From the NCBI GenBank assembly GCA_003117195.1, contig BDSI01000094.1:248001-312000 (forward strand): a DNA stretch of 64,000 bases, given 5' to 3'. A program made the translations under genes and the position numbers. Each line of letters opens with the position of its first letter. Position 1 is the stretch's first letter. Below, piece after piece: positions 36,401 through 48,992 of this stretch. A model generated the notes under the pieces. It saw only the letters and a list, made by a program, of their open reading frames with translations, did no database searches and was not told the origin of the DNA. The DNA comes from Eudorina sp. 2006-703-Eu-15 (Eukaryota > Chlorophyta > Chlorophyceae > Chlamydomonadales > Volvocaceae).

Positions 36401-39400
36401 CCTGCACCTGCTGCACGCCAAGAAGTACAAGCAGGCGGCGAGGAAGTTCTGTGAGGTGGGGCCAAGCGTGCCGCGTGGTGTTGGGGGGCGGTGCGGGGAG
36501 GGCGGCTGTGCGGGTGGTGGTGATTCCGTGCGGCCCCGCGGAGCACACGCCTGTGGCAGGGCTCGCGCAGCCCAGTCCACCTTGTTCCGTTCTATGGGTC
36601 TCAACGCCGTTTGGATGCGAAAGACATCCAAACATACACACCTGAAGGAGGTGCAAGTTACATGATCTTTGATACGTGATCGCCGTGGCCAAAACTCGCG
36701 CGTCAACCACCGTCTTCTCACCGCCAGGGAGCCCTTGGGCCCGTCCTTCTGGGTGTATTCATTTCCGCGACTTGCTGGTTGCATTCAGAGAGCACTAGAC
36801 CAGACCAGACCGAGGTCTGAGGACCCGCAGACCTGCGTCCGGCATGAAATGTGGCCCCCACGGCCCAAACCCTCCGATACCAGGTGAGCCCCGAGCTCGG
36901 CACATCGTACTCGGACGTCATCGCGCTTCACGACGTGGCTGTGTACGGCAGCCTGTGCGCGCTGGCCTCCCTGGACCGCTCCGAGCTGCGCACCCGGGTC
37001 ATCTCCAACATCGGCTTCCGAGAGGTGCTCGAGCTGGCGCCGGAGGTGGGTCGGGGCCATGTGGATTTTGATATAATTGACGGTTTGAGGGCGTAATAGT
37101 GGCGGCCCACGTGGAATAACATGCGGCACGGTTTCGGTGTATGTGGGAAGAGTAGGAGACCGTGACGAGGGGGGGGCGCTCCTAGCTTACCCCCATCTGT
37201 GGGCATGTGTGGTTTTGGACCTGCGGTCCGGCGGCATAACGCGTGCAGAGGGGCGGTGTAGATGGTGGTGAGTTCCACTGGGATTTGTGGCTTCGCGCCC
37301 GCTGGTATTTCAGGCTGGAACTGCTGGCGGGATGTGTAGATGTGTGGCACTGCTGGCGCAGACGTGCGCCCCACGCATCCTCTCCTACCGCCCCGCATCA
37401 CATGTGCACAGGCGCGCACTGTCCATGATATCTTTGCTCGGTGCCAGCATTGTATGTCGCAACCCACATCCCTCCCGAGCTGCTTGTCGACTCGGCCGTT
37501 CAGTGTCGCATGCAAGGACGGGCATTCCTTCTGGGGGTGTCGTCCTCGGCGTCGCCATCATAAGACGTATAGAACCCGTGCTTTGCCCCCGGGCAGTGGC
37601 GTAGTGAATCTAGCATATTGTTTTTTTCATGTTTTGACTCCCTACCTCTCCCGCATCTGTCCTTGCTCTTCTGCCCTATACTCAGATGCGCGAGCTGGTC
37701 CACGCCTTCTACAACAGCCAGTATGCGGCGGCCCTGCGCTGCCTGGAGGCGCTCAAGCCCACACTGCTGCTGGACATGCACGTAGCGGAAGTGAGTGACG
37801 ATGGAGAGGAAGGTGCCGCACCAGGGCGGACTCCTGGTGCACGCGATACAGGTTTGATGCAGTACAGGTGGGGCCATTCGGCGCACGCGGAGCCGGCGCG
37901 GGATGCGGCTGGCGGCCCGCGACGTCCACTCCGTCCCGTCCTGACGCAGTGCACGGGACGGCACTTCATTGCACTTGCGTCGCATTCAGCCTGCGGAGCG
38001 ACCCTTGTCACTTGTGTGTGGAGGCGGATGTGGATTAAGTTCCACACAGCTTGTATGGAAATCGAGGTGCGGTAACTAAACCCAGTTCAGGTGCGCGGCG
38101 AGTCCAGTGCTCCAGTCCCACCCACGTACGACCTCGGCCGCAACTCCGTGCGCCTCACGGCGACTCCCCTTCGTGCGCCTTACGGTACAGGGCTTGCAGG
38201 GGCAGGCCCTTCTGCCCCCCTCCACCCTCTCCCTGCATTGTCTGTACCGCGCATCGTGTCGGGTGTTTTCGTGTCATATACTCGGTAAGTAGCGAGAGCA
38301 CGGTCCGGCCCTCCCTCGCGCGCACGTCCGTGTCCCGCAGTACGTACCGCAGCTGTACGCGCTCATCCGGCACCGGGCGCTGTGCCAGTATGTGCAGCCC
38401 TTCTCCTCCGTCAACCTGGCCAACATGGCGGTGGCCTTCAACACGCCCGTGGGGTGAGCGCCCGGGGGACGGAAGATCTGGCTGCATCGGGAGCGGGCAT
38501 AGCGCCGAAGTCGCGTTGCATGCTGCTGTTGAGGTCCACCAGAATGCGGTCTCGAAAGCACCTGCGCTGCGCCGGAGGCAGCACACACCTAGAACCGACC
38601 AAACTTTTACTGTGGCCGCTGGCAGCCGAACCATGGAATGCGATTCCTGACACCATACCCCTGGTCCCTGGCCGCGCCGTTATGACAGGGAGCTGGAGAA
38701 GCAGCTGGCAGGGCTGATCATGGACGGGGCCATCTCCGCCCGCATCGACTCCGCCACCAAGGTTCGTTTCGAGAGGCGTACGGGACCATCTGTCGTTTTG
38801 CTTTGCAGCTGCGGTCGGTAGCTACATGCTTGTCACTAAAATCACTGCGCCTCCAGGGCCGCCCCGAAGCACAGTGGCCTCCAACTTCCACAACAACAGA
38901 CTCGAGACCCAAAGCCCCCCTGATTGTTTCCGTCCCCGGTTGTGTGGATGGCTGGATTCGACTTCCCGCGCAGTCTTGCTGCTGTCCACGGCCCTTCCAG
39001 CTGCTCCCCCTTTCCCTCTTTTACCTTCCCCATTACCTCCTCCACGTGCCATTCCGTCTGTTGCAACGCCTTCAGGTGCTGTACGCCAGCAAGGCCGACG
39101 CTCGCGCCACCACCTTTGCCCGGGTGCTGTCCGCTGGTGAGGCCTACTGCCGGGACACCCGGGCGCTGCTGCTGAGGGCCAACCTGGTGCAGCACGACTT
39201 CATGCAGGTGAGAAGCGCGACGGGGGTTTCAAGAGGGCGGACACAGGGTAAGGGTGGGGGACTACAGAGGGTGTCACGGATTTACTGTGCGAGCGAGAGG
39301 GACGGAGGATGGGAATATGTGAGGGTGAGGATGAGGGCTGAGAGCGCCGTGCGGCATGCGGGGCGGGTCGGGAGGCAGCCTTCCACGATTGGGTGCTGGA

Positions 39401-39720
39401 GCTGGGCCCATAGCCTGGGACGCGCAACGCTGAATGCGACTGGATGTACGCCAGCGTGCGGCTTACCGAGCTCCACAATCGGTTAGGTCCCTGGGACCGC
39501 CCCTGCCCACTCGTGAGCTGACCCCTCTCGCCTCTCCTCCTGCAACATCTCGCGCCCCTGAATGTCGTCCTCCGGGCAGTCGGGTCCGCCGGGCGGACGC
39601 TCCAAGAAGGACCGGCTGGAGCGGGGCCTGTACGATATGGGCGGCATGGGCGGCGGCGGGCTCATGTACGGCCTGGGTGGCATGGGCCTGGGCGGCCTGG
39701 GGCGGGCCATGGGCGTGTGA
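33403..39720 (+). CDS. CSN1: COP9 signalosome subunit 1
   Basis: Thirteen exons: 33403-33462, 33557-33679, 33844-33920, 34482-34548, 34756-34842, 35512-35637, 36327-36455, 36884-37045, 37686-37790, 38341-38453, 38689-38761, 39076-39207, 39580-39720 (464 residues, close to the plant protein). CSN1 is a scaffold of the COP9 signalosome, which removes NEDD8 from cullin-RING ubiquitin ligases. Family landmarks appear in order: AYISNYTGHAKIDRLLFIA, KESIRMGHSDLGDW, YVRTRDYCTT, KLRAASGLHLL, KKYKQAARKF, VYGSLCALASLDRSEL, the PCI segment (YVPQLYALIRHRALCQYVQP) and RIDSATK/VLYASKADAR. RPN7-like helices span about 100-270 and the PCI/winged helix about 290-390. The C terminus is an unusual Gly/Met-rich tail. 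The upstream TTG in frame at 33325 is not needed; 33403 is the first ATG. All phases agree. Confidence 0.95.
33763..33780. repeat. Perfect 18-bp palindrome
   Basis: CCACATTGTACAATGTGG in intron 2 of CSN1. Confidence 0.6.
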
Positions 39721-40849
39721 ACGCAGCGGTCTTGCGGAGCTCCGATGCCGTCCCCAGCGGAAGCTCATCACAGCCACGGATTCAGGCTTATGAACCGGGC
39801 GCTGACTCGCCATGACATGACAAAAAGCAGGAGGACGCGGGCGGGATGTAGTCCTAACACGGGTGGATGGGGTGGATTGCTGGGCAAGTCTCTGTGGTGT
39901 CAGGAGTTCTTCAGCACTCGGGAGGAGGTAGCGCCTTCCGGCCCCTTGCCGGGAACCCCTGGACGGCCTAGGGGTCATGTATTGTCGTGGGGGAGTGTCG
40001 CTTTGGGGCGTGCAGGCTGGCAAGTTAGGCTTGCTGGAAGGCGGCGCGGGCGGGGTCCTGGGCCCTGTGCATAATATTTCACACCTGCTGGGGTTGCAGA
40101 GAGGCTTACCAGCAGGGGAGGCTCATGGAGCGTGGGGTGTGGCGGCACGACCAGACAATGGGTGGGGGCTGTTCGCCATGCTGGGTGAGCCGCTCTGATT
40201 GCGGTGCTTCGTTGCCATCGTTTTTGCCATCGTTCTTTAAAGTAGCATTCCATAGTGGAATTTCCATCAAATCACGGAGGTTTTGCAAGATACGGACGCT
40301 GCACCAGCTGCATGCTGCTATCTGTCGAGATGCCCAGACCTAGCATCCCGCGTACATCAATTGCGTTTTCGGTGTCATCGGACGCGGTTCGTCCACTTTT
40401 GCTGCTCCGAATGCACGTTGTATTCGCCCTTCGGACATTTGCACTAATGATCACGCATGGCGATAGCAGCCCCTGCATTTTGGTTCTGAAGACCTTCACC
40501 TTCACAGACCTTTACTGGACGCTGCGCTACGCTTTTCATAGGAAAGCTGTAGGAAAGGGTACCATCACCTCTGTTCTGACATCGCCTTATAAGCAGGTTG
40601 CCGTGCTGGGAGTGCACAGATCCAACCCATTTCATACCCGGGCAAGAATGGATCTAAAATCCATTGCCATGCTCGCAGCACATGTCATGCAAGCCAGCAT
40701 ATAGCTTGGGTAAAAGGTAAAAGCAGTAGTCATAATAATACCAATTATATTTAGCGTCGCACAACTATTGGATGCAGAAGTGCTGGCGCGTTTCAAACTC
40801 TTTCCCAGCAGGCTTGCTGTCAACAGCGCGGTGCGAACATAAGAATAAC
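39721..40849. other. 3' flank of CSN1
   Basis: No gene recognised. Small imperfect duplications such as GCCATCGTT(T) near 40210-40240. Open frames here are short and lack codon bias. Confidence 0.45.
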
Positions 40850-43800
40850 ATGAGCATAATGAAGCGGCTTGGAATGCCGTCTCTTGATTGCTTCCTGTCC
40901 AGGGAGACCCCCGATAGAGACAAGCCCGAAGCATCACAGCTTGGAGTCTTCGACATCAGCGCGGTCGCCCACGGAACTCCCTCAGAAAAGGTATTCGCGT
41001 CGTTCTTGACATACTCTGCAGGCTGGTGCCTTTCAGCGCGGTGTTCATCATAGCAAGGCTTGTCGGAACGGCTCGCAACATTTAATTGGCCACAAACCGT
41101 GCACACGCCGATTCGCATAAAATCGGGATGATTGCGGTATATATTCCCTGCTAGTGCAGTTGTGCCTAATTGTCGCCCACTGAGATAAGCATCCTTGACT
41201 GGAATGTCCGCATGTCAACCTTGACGTGCCGTACAGGTTATGACGGCAGGTTACAAACCAGATAAACGATTGCTGTTGCCGCAAGACGAGGTGGTGCAAG
41301 GGGGAGTTTACGGGCAGCCACGCACTGCAGGTAAGGCTGACGCTGAGTTGCACAAGTCGTATTGCGAGTCTTTGCTCTGTGGACCCTGGCCGCCACGTGA
41401 GCGGTTCGACGGGCCCAGATAGCTTTGTGAAAGCCTCATATCACCGATCAAGGACTGCGCACTCATCCGTCTTCACCCGACATCACATATTCCGGAACGC
41501 CGGGCTTGCCTCTTCTGGATACCGCAGCAGACCCGCCGCCGAATCAACCAGCACTGCGGGTGTCGTGTGGCTTTAGCTTCCGCGCATGATATGGGCAAGT
41601 CAATGTGGTTGCTGCCTTGTGTAATGCACGTTCTTGGCCTTGAAATCGGTTGCCTGCACGCAGAGAACCTGCATACTGGAGCTCGCATCTCAGAAGCGGC
41701 TGACCACGCGGATCAACCCGACAACGTTCTTTCCGCGGGAACTCCAGCGATCAACGCGGAGACCGACAACGCCCTAGTCAAGGTTATTTGCAATGACGTA
41801 GAGTCGGCGAAACCCGTCCGGCTGCATCTCTTCTTCGGCGGGCAGTCAGGCGCAAATGAGCTGCAGGTAGGATAACCTGAGCCCGCCGCCCGCCTGACTG
41901 AAGGGCTGATCCCAATGGTTGACCTGCAGGCGTCGGAGGGAGACATCACACAGGGAACAGAGCGGAACAGCTGGACACGTGGCATGGATCCCGCAGTGAC
42001 CATTGCGTCTCTTTGTGCACAATTAAAAGCCAAGGACGCAGAGTGTGAGGCGCTGCGGGAGCAGCTCGCGGTAGCCAGCGGGGACGCAGCCGTGCAGGAA
42101 GCAAGGCGAGGCGCAGCGGAGACGAAGACCGCGCAACTGACGTTCGAGGCCCAAGTCGCCAAATCGCAGTTGCAGAAGCTGGAAGCAACGGTGATGCATC
42201 TCATTGGGGCGACGAAAGCGCAGGAGAAGCTGCTTGCCGTGCGCGGAAGGCAGGTCAGTCAGTGCCGTGAGGTGATGGACGCGCTCGATGGCCACATTGT
42301 GCGAGGCCGGCGGGAGGCGGCGGCTGCCTACCAGGGTCTTCAGGCACCCTTACAGATGCAGCTCAACGAGCCCCAACAGGAATGCCCAGAACTTGGCCGT
42401 GGCGCTGCGCAACCAGGCGCTGAACAGGCCGCCCCGGTCTGGAAGGAGGTCGCAGCGGCACGGAACCAACCCCTCCTCGACCACCTTGTGGAGCTGCAAA
42501 AGGTCTTCACCGGCATGCACGCGGTCCTACACGCTCAAGGCATGCAGGGGCGACAACCTCATAGGCAGGAAACGTCGCCTAGCGTGTTGGGACGAGACGC
42601 TATGGCGGCCGCAGAACACGTGAAGCAGCGGTGCCGCAAGCTCTGCGACGTGTTTGCCGCCGAGCGGGCGGCCCGTCAGCGCGCAGAGGAGGAGCGCAGG
42701 AGCTTGAGGCGGGACACCACTGCGGTGGGGCTTGTACTACAGCATGCTTTGCCGCAGCTCGGACACCGGCACGCTGCTCAAGTGGCCGCGCTCAAGGATA
42801 TGCTCGCCGCTACGGAAAAGCAGCTGGAAGATGTCGAAGCCGAGCTGGCGGTCAAGGCTTCCGAGCTTCATGCTGCGCAGCAACAGGCAAGTCGCGGGTC
42901 GACTGTCCACAAAGGAATGGCGACAGACGGGACAGCAGATTTCCTGGAGACGCTGACGAAATCACTCCGCAAAGGCTCGGGGCCCCGCAGAAACCTGTCT
43001 AGTGACCCATGCACACAGTGCCGTGGGTTGGGGTGCCAGATCCGACAGGGGCCGGTTATCGTGCACGTCCCTTTCTACGGCCCCAAAATGCCCATCATCT
43101 CCCGTGTTTGGGAACAATCTCCGAGCTTAGGAGAGGCAGGAGGAAGTCTTGCTTGTGCACCTTCGCCACATCCCCTTTCGCGCAGTTCCGGTGCTTACTG
43201 AGGGGGGCCTTAACGACGAGCCAATTGATTTTGCCTATCACTTGCATTCTGCTGCATCAGAGGTAGACGTCAAACGCGGCAGCCTAGCAAGGCTTCCCGA
43301 AATGTACATCGCACAGTGGCAGTCTGTGCATAAGGTTTAGATGAGCAACGTGGATGCCCCGCGCGCTGCTCCGATTCTGCCGTGCAGGTTGTTGCGTTGC
43401 AGTCCCGCCTGACGGCCACAGAAGTCACCGCCCTGGCACGTGCTGCGGAAATCCTGGAGCAGCGTGTGCTCCTTGCGAACCTCAGTACTACCGTTGTGGA
43501 CCTGGCCAAAGAGGGTCGGTGGCTGCACGAGATGCTCAGCACCAACACGCTCTTCGAGGCTCAAGCTGCTTTTGGCAGCGACCCATCCGCAGCTGCCGGC
43601 GGCGATCGATCCGCAAGCTTGAGTGATAGCCTCGATGGAGTCTCCGGCAGTGGCAGCAGCCTTGTGGCCGTTCTGGGAAGTAGCATGGACACCGCGTTCG
43701 GAAACATCACCTCCTGTGCAACGACTTCTAGCACCAGCCAGGGCAGCGGCAGCCTCTGCGACACTGTCGACAGCGGTGCAGCGGGATCAGACGACACCTC

Positions 43801-43999
43801 GGGCATCAGCGCGGCTGCCACCGTTGGGAGCAGCCTGGCTGCTGCGCACGCCGATGCGCCTGTGGGACCTGTGCACCAGGCCCAAGGGCTGGATTGGTCG
43901 GACATGCAGGCCACGACCGCATCCGTGAAGGCCGGTGGGCAGCAACACGTCCAGGCGCAGGTACTGAAAGCATGGCTGCAGCTTGGTCTCTGGTACTGA
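40850..43999 (+). CDS. Large coiled-coil protein of unknown function
   Basis: Five exons with consistent phases: 40850-40990, 41237-41330, 41664-41866, 41930-42886, 43388-43999 (668 residues). Intron 4 would be GC-AG: the donor CAACAG|GCAAGT is the classic GC-donor consensus and the acceptor is CCGTGCAG. Exon 4 alone encodes about 319 residues of heptad-rich, Ala/Gln/Glu/Arg-rich helix (for example LCAQLKAKDAECEALREQL and AATEKQLEDVEAELAVKASE). Exon 5 continues the helix (ALARAAEILEQRVLLANL) and then becomes Ser/Gly/Ala-rich. The first three exons are weaker, supported by splice borders and phase only. I do not recognise the family; a structural or cytoskeletal/basal-body role is possible but unproven. 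If exon 5 stops at 43960 (CAG|GTACTG) the gene may continue to the exon at 45115. Confidence 0.6.
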
Positions 44000-44055
44000 A
44001 AGCATGACTGCAGCTTGGTCTTTGGTACTGAAAGCATGGCTGCAGTTTGGTTGCT
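43960..44055 (+). repeat. Three 32-bp tandem units over the end of the coiled-coil gene
   Basis: Unit GGTACTGAAAGCATGGCTGC.. repeated three times without gaps. The predicted stop (43997-43999) is inside the second unit, so the array defines the present C terminus. Confidence 0.85.
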
Positions 44056-44370
44056 AGATTGCCCACACCGCTGCAGTTACTGGTTGCGTTACGAATCCCA
44101 ACGGTTTGGGGCCAACCCTGCGACCGGGAAGAGAGACCGCCGCGCTCCAATTCTTCTACCGATGCACCTATTCATTTTTTGCCTGCCGCATACCTTCGCC
44201 TGCCACATGACAGGCTCTTCGCCGGGTGTACAGCGTTCCTGCGGCTTCAAGGGCAATACTGCTGCGGGGATTACGGATCCCCTCGGGTATCCATCAGCAA
44301 TTTTCGAAGGTGGCAGCTGCCCAGGAGCACCAGCCGACGCCGACCAGGGCGCTGGGCATCGACACAAACA

Positions 44371-44375
44371 TGTAA
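44371..44375 (+). promoter_or_regulatory. TGTAA polyadenylation motif, candidate for the coiled-coil gene
   Basis: About 370 nt after the stop at 43999, supporting termination there rather than splicing onward. Confidence 0.35.
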
Positions 44376-44655
44376 GCTGTCAGGCCTCATATTGAGCGGC
44401 AGCGCGACGCGCGTGACAGGCTCATGCGACCTTGCAAGGTCCGGTCATCAGCGGTTGCCCCGTTCATGTCTAGCCGGTGTACCTGCCTGTCACACGGTGG
44501 GATATAGCACATGGACATAGGTACGTTCAGGGCGGTCTAGTTGTCCGTTGTCAAGCGGGCCTGGTTGAGTTCCTCGAAACGCTCGAGCTGGTACGCGCAT
44601 CTGTTGATCCTTTTCTGGATTCTTAGTCCCGACCGGGTGTTCCAACAGGCTATTC

Positions 44656-44830
44656 TTAGGCGCCTCATTTTATCAACCCCTACCAGGGGCTGATGAGATG
44701 AGGCACCGCGGGGGGGGCATGCAGCCATACCGGCTAACACACCAGGTCACTAGCGCTTCAAGGTTGCCTGTCCTGCAAATCGCACCAGACCCGCCGAATC
44801 ACCTGGCGAGGAGGAGCCCGCAATTTTGGG
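44656..44830 (+). repeat. Dispersed repeat, copy 2, with a hairpin at its start
   Basis: Matches 6397-6590 in ordered blocks (ATCAACCCCTACCA, CATGCAGCCATACCGGC, GACCCGCCGAATCAC). Unlike copy 1, its first 45 bp fold back on themselves (GCCTCAT...CCCCT ACC AGGGG...ATGAGGC, about 44660-44702). A weaker relative may lie at 41430-41560. Confidence 0.65.
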
Positions 44831-45114
44831 GGCCGCAATTTTAACAGCGGATTTCTGGCCAGAATGCCAGTGACTTTCCCATTAGACGATCCTTTATATC
44901 CCCCGCTGCTTAACGTGCGCGTCGGCCCGCCGAACTCTCATCCTCACATGTGGAGGTTTCACCGGACGCGCCTCATCTCACCCACCAACCCCGCACGCTG
45001 AGCACGTCTTCTAACCCATTCCACTTATTCAGGTCGCGATCAGTTCAGTCCTAGGTTTTTTGTTTGCCATGTGGGTTCCTCGCCCCTTCCCTGCCGACCA
45101 GTTCACGTGAGCAG

Positions 45115-45567
45115 CAGAGCCCGGTCAAGTCCTACTTCAAGGTCAATCTGGACACGTCGACGTCCAGTCTGTCTGGGGAGACTGGATCTGGGTCCGAACA
45201 AGGCTATTGCGCCGGTGCCGGCAAGGGTGCATGTGTAACGTCCAGCGCAGCGTGTGTTCGCGCCGGAACGGTGGTCGCCAAGCCCAGCGCGCTGCCTGGC
45301 GGCCACGGTGCGCACCAGGGCGTGACGGACGTCATGAGGTTCACGGCGGCGAGGGTGCATGCGCGCGGCAGTGGGAGCTCTGGCGGCGCGCTCTATGGAG
45401 GCGTACCTCCTGCGCGCGCCGTGCGAGTGCACGGGACAGAAGGTGAAAGGGCCGGGGTGTCTGGCCTGCGCAAGTCGTTAAGATGGCGTTCGCACCGTTT
45501 GCTTACGTTTGCCATACATTCGTATCCATACCAAAGAGCCAGCAAGTCATTCGCGCGGCGAGCCTAG
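45115..45567 (+). CDS. Candidate exon of unknown gene (possible continuation of the coiled-coil gene)
   Basis: Open frame with C-ending codons after an acceptor-like GTGAGCAG, beginning QSPVKSYFKVNLDTS and then Ser/Gly/Ala/Val-rich. Phase 0 would match the CAG at 43960 at the end of the upstream coiled-coil gene's last exon if splicing rather than readthrough occurs there. The frame closes at 45567, but a donor may lie earlier (near 45451). No domain is recognised. Confidence 0.25.
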   Translation, partial: QSPVKSYFKVNLDTSTSSLSGETGSGSEQGYCAGAGKGACVTSSAACVRAGTVVAKPSALPGGHGAHQGVTDVMRFTAARVHARGSGSSGGALYGGVPPARAVRVHGTEGERAGVSGLRKSLRWRSHRLLTFAIHSYPYQRASKSFARRA

Positions 45568-48500
45568 AAATGATTCCAGTGGTGCCGCTGAAATCGAGGA
45601 AGCCTTCTACGGCAGATCCCTGCAATTGCTAGCTGTGCATGTGGACTGATCGGCGCGCTGCTGTACGTTTGGATGCGCCACAATCCTGAGAGCCAGTGTT
45701 GCGGTTGTGGGTGCCGCGTGTGTACGGTAGCTGTGTTCCATGATGATTCACGACCTGCATCGCTCACATCGCGGCATGTGTCACACCGCTTGCAGGCAAC
45801 ACCGCTCGTCGGCCCGACCCCGGGCGTGGCAGTTCTACCCATCGGGCAACAAGCACATCAGGCACTCCCGGAGCGGCACACGGGGGCCTTGGGAGGGTCA
45901 GGTAATCGCCCGACTAATGCAGAAATGTCTGGTCTTGCGCATAGGCAGATGTTTTTCCTGACCCGCGCAGCGCGTGGGCTCGGGATTAAGCCTGTCCGGC
46001 CAGGCCGTGAAGAGCCGCCGCGATCTAACTATGCAATTATACAGTGTACGTGGGGGAGGTCTGTCACATGCTGAGCAACGCACTGGACCAAGGCAGGCGG
46101 CGGCCAATAAGCAGGTAGTGGGCATGCAAGGAAAGAAGTCTACAACCACGGCTGGGGGAAGAACCAGGAGGCAAGTGTGGACTTGCACTCATTAGGGTTC
46201 TGGTCACCTCCAGATCAGACACTCACCATGTCACCGTAGGTTTACGGCTCGACAGTGCAGGAGTAGCGCGTGGCTCGTAGCTAGCGATGGCAGTGTTTGA
46301 TGCGTGCATTAGGATTGACAGTGAGGTGCGCGGCAGGGTGTCGTCTCGTAGAATGCTGACGCCGTATGCAAATAGAACTTCGCAGGGCTCGCTGCGCATT
46401 ATGTGCGGGTTATATGTGTTAAGTATATGTACACCGCTACAAGGGACGGGCCCTATCCCTGTCTTGCGACCGCTGCTGGATGTCGGACATATGCCCCGGA
46501 TGCATGAGTGACCGGCACTACATTTTCGGGCAGGCGCAGTGGGAACGCACCGTGCTTCGCCTTTGCAATAATGGGCTGCATGGTGCTGTGGTTCTGGACG
46601 TACCAACATGACGTCGCTTTAGGCGCTGCGAACAGCGTGAGGTCCGCACATGCTACTGGAATGTGCATGTGGCCTGCGTTTGCAGCACATTACGCGGGGC
46701 GAGCCGCCACATCACACCGCAGGGGTCTGAACAGGCAAGCCCGATACGTACCGTAGGAAGGGAGGGACGGCACGGAAGGGCACGCATGTGAAGATGAAGC
46801 AGGGAAAGGTTTGCGTGCTGAACTGCTGATACCGTGATGAAGCCGTCTCTAGTCCGGCAGTCCATGGCTTTGGAGTTTGGACAGGGCCTTCACAAACGAC
46901 ACGCATCCGGCGACAATCCCAGTGAGTGACAATTCGCACTTCAGAGGTTCGGATTCACGACACAATCTGCTCACGAATCGATTGTCTGGCTGAGGGTGCG
47001 CTAGCGTGGAATGTGGATTGCATCTACGATGGATTTCCGTTGGCCGAGGCAGTCATGTGGTGTCGTACAATCGCGACTGGATGATGTGTTCGATTACTAA
47101 CCGTGACCCAACTCCACCGTGCGTGGGCTGCTGGACATCCAGGACATTGCGCGAAAGATAATATCGTTGGACGGAATTGTCACGTGTCGCCCAGCTACAC
47201 CTGACAACAGCCTAGCGCCAACCGCAATCACGACATGTTCGCGCAAGCCGCTGAAGAGGGCCGTCCAGCATAATACGCGCGCAGCCGTGGACCATGCGGC
47301 AATTCCCGTAACACAGACCTAAGACTCGTCCTAGCAGGCACCAGAGGAAGTTGAACACGGCAAACCTGGCAATCCCCTTCGGTATCGCGCCGCCGGCGAG
47401 CACCGCTGGCCAAGCGCGAGGGAGAGGAAGCCAGCTTCCGCTGTATTTCTATCGGCCGTCTCACATGCACAACTAACCGCCCACCGGGACTAGCCTCGCC
47501 ACCTTGCCAGCAGCAACAGACGTGACCCACATCGCACGGTAGATGTGCAGCAGCCAACGGCAGTCACTGCGAACGGGAGCTACATGGTGTCATACCAACA
47601 GGCAACTACGAGTACAGCGCACCCATCGTGCGTCCAATGGAACCTTTGCAGGGCGAAAATGAACCCAGCCCGTGGCACGCCTCCGTGTCAGACTCACCGC
47701 CACCGCAAAATGCGCAGCCCCAAAAAGGAGCCAGTGCCGCACCATACGCGCGCTATTTACACAAGAGGCCAAGTCGACCCAATCCAACTCAAATCCAAAC
47801 CAGTGCACCCCAATCCCCCCCCCCCAATCCGTACACGGAGGACGGTGCACGTTCTTCCCCCACAAATGAGCTGACGCGGTTCGCTGCGCCGCATTCAGTC
47901 CGCCTCATACCACGTCGATTGGTCACACCGCACAACGCCCAAACCTCTGTCTGCGGCCTCGCCAGCCGCCGCCAGCCATACGGCCAGCCACCAACCACCA
48001 CATTCCGTCACGTGCGCCACACAAGGATCGGAAGCCAGGCAGAAAGCCGTGCGATCCTGCCTGCCGCCAAAAGTCCCCGCACACCGATTTGGCTTGTCTG
48101 CAGCTGGAGGACAAGACGACGCTGGCGAAATTTATTTCCTTTTTTGTGTGACGGTGGTTTTGGAGCCGGTGCCCCCGCCATACAACATGGGCGCGTGGGG
48201 AGACACACTGCAGCGCATGCGCCACAACGGCGACATGTGGCAGGGGCACGGGGCCAGGGGCACGCAAAGGCTCCTGGGCGCAAGCCAAACACTGGCGGCG
48301 CGCTGTGGCTTCTTAAGTGCAATGATCCTTTGGCACAGGCGCTGGAACAAACATCGCCGACGGGGCGGCCCAGCTCAAACGCCCGACCCCAGCATCTGCG
48401 CCTCACCCCTTTGTGCAGTCCTATGCCGTCTATTTGACCCTGCCATTTTTTGGCGCCATCATCTGCAAACCCTCACCCCATCCGCCGAACCCTCCACCCC

Positions 48501-48992
48501 GGTCTCCAAACGGCCTTGCGGGCCCCGTCATGCAAGGGAACGGTCCCCCGCGCCGCCGACCGGCGTTCAACAGGACGATCAAATGCGCACAGCAAAACTC
48601 TACGCCGTACGGCGCCCTGCACGGCGCCGTACAACGCTTCGAGATATGTTTGCCGCTACATGCGGCTATGTGATGCCGCTGCTTCTTCCAAAAATGCTGC
48701 TGCTAACGTGCCGGCCTCAAGTAGGCCTCTGCCGATAGGCCTCTGCTTATAGGCCTCTGCGGAATGGAAGGTCTGGGCATCTGCAGGTCAGAGGATCAGA
48801 TCTGTGCATCTTCCTGAGGAGATCAAGTCTACGATCAGTTCCTGCCATCAACCGGACATCCGGACATATGCACCCGGGAGGCACTACTGGAGGCGCCGAG
48901 CGACCGCCGCAAGCACCCGGAGCGTCCATCACTCGCACCCCAAATCGCCATCACATCGACATCCCTGACCACGCGAGTTGTCCCATCCTTAT

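Larger units (their letters stand above)
44056..48992. other. Gene-poor interval with possible isolated exons
   Basis: Apart from the candidate exon at 45115 and a second exon-like block at about 45798-45900 (after a good CTTGCAG acceptor at 45791-45797, before GGTAATC), I see no supported gene. Open frames at 46223-46609, 46508-46756 and 47628-48437 have no family signature or consistent codon bias. A run of ten C residues is at about 47816. The right end is the 3' flank of the R3H/ankyrin gene. Confidence 0.4.

Noticed and set aside
47628..48437. 269-codon frame in the gene-poor interval
   Set aside because: Pro/Arg/Thr-rich composition follows base composition; overlapping frames are equally open and no domain is visible.
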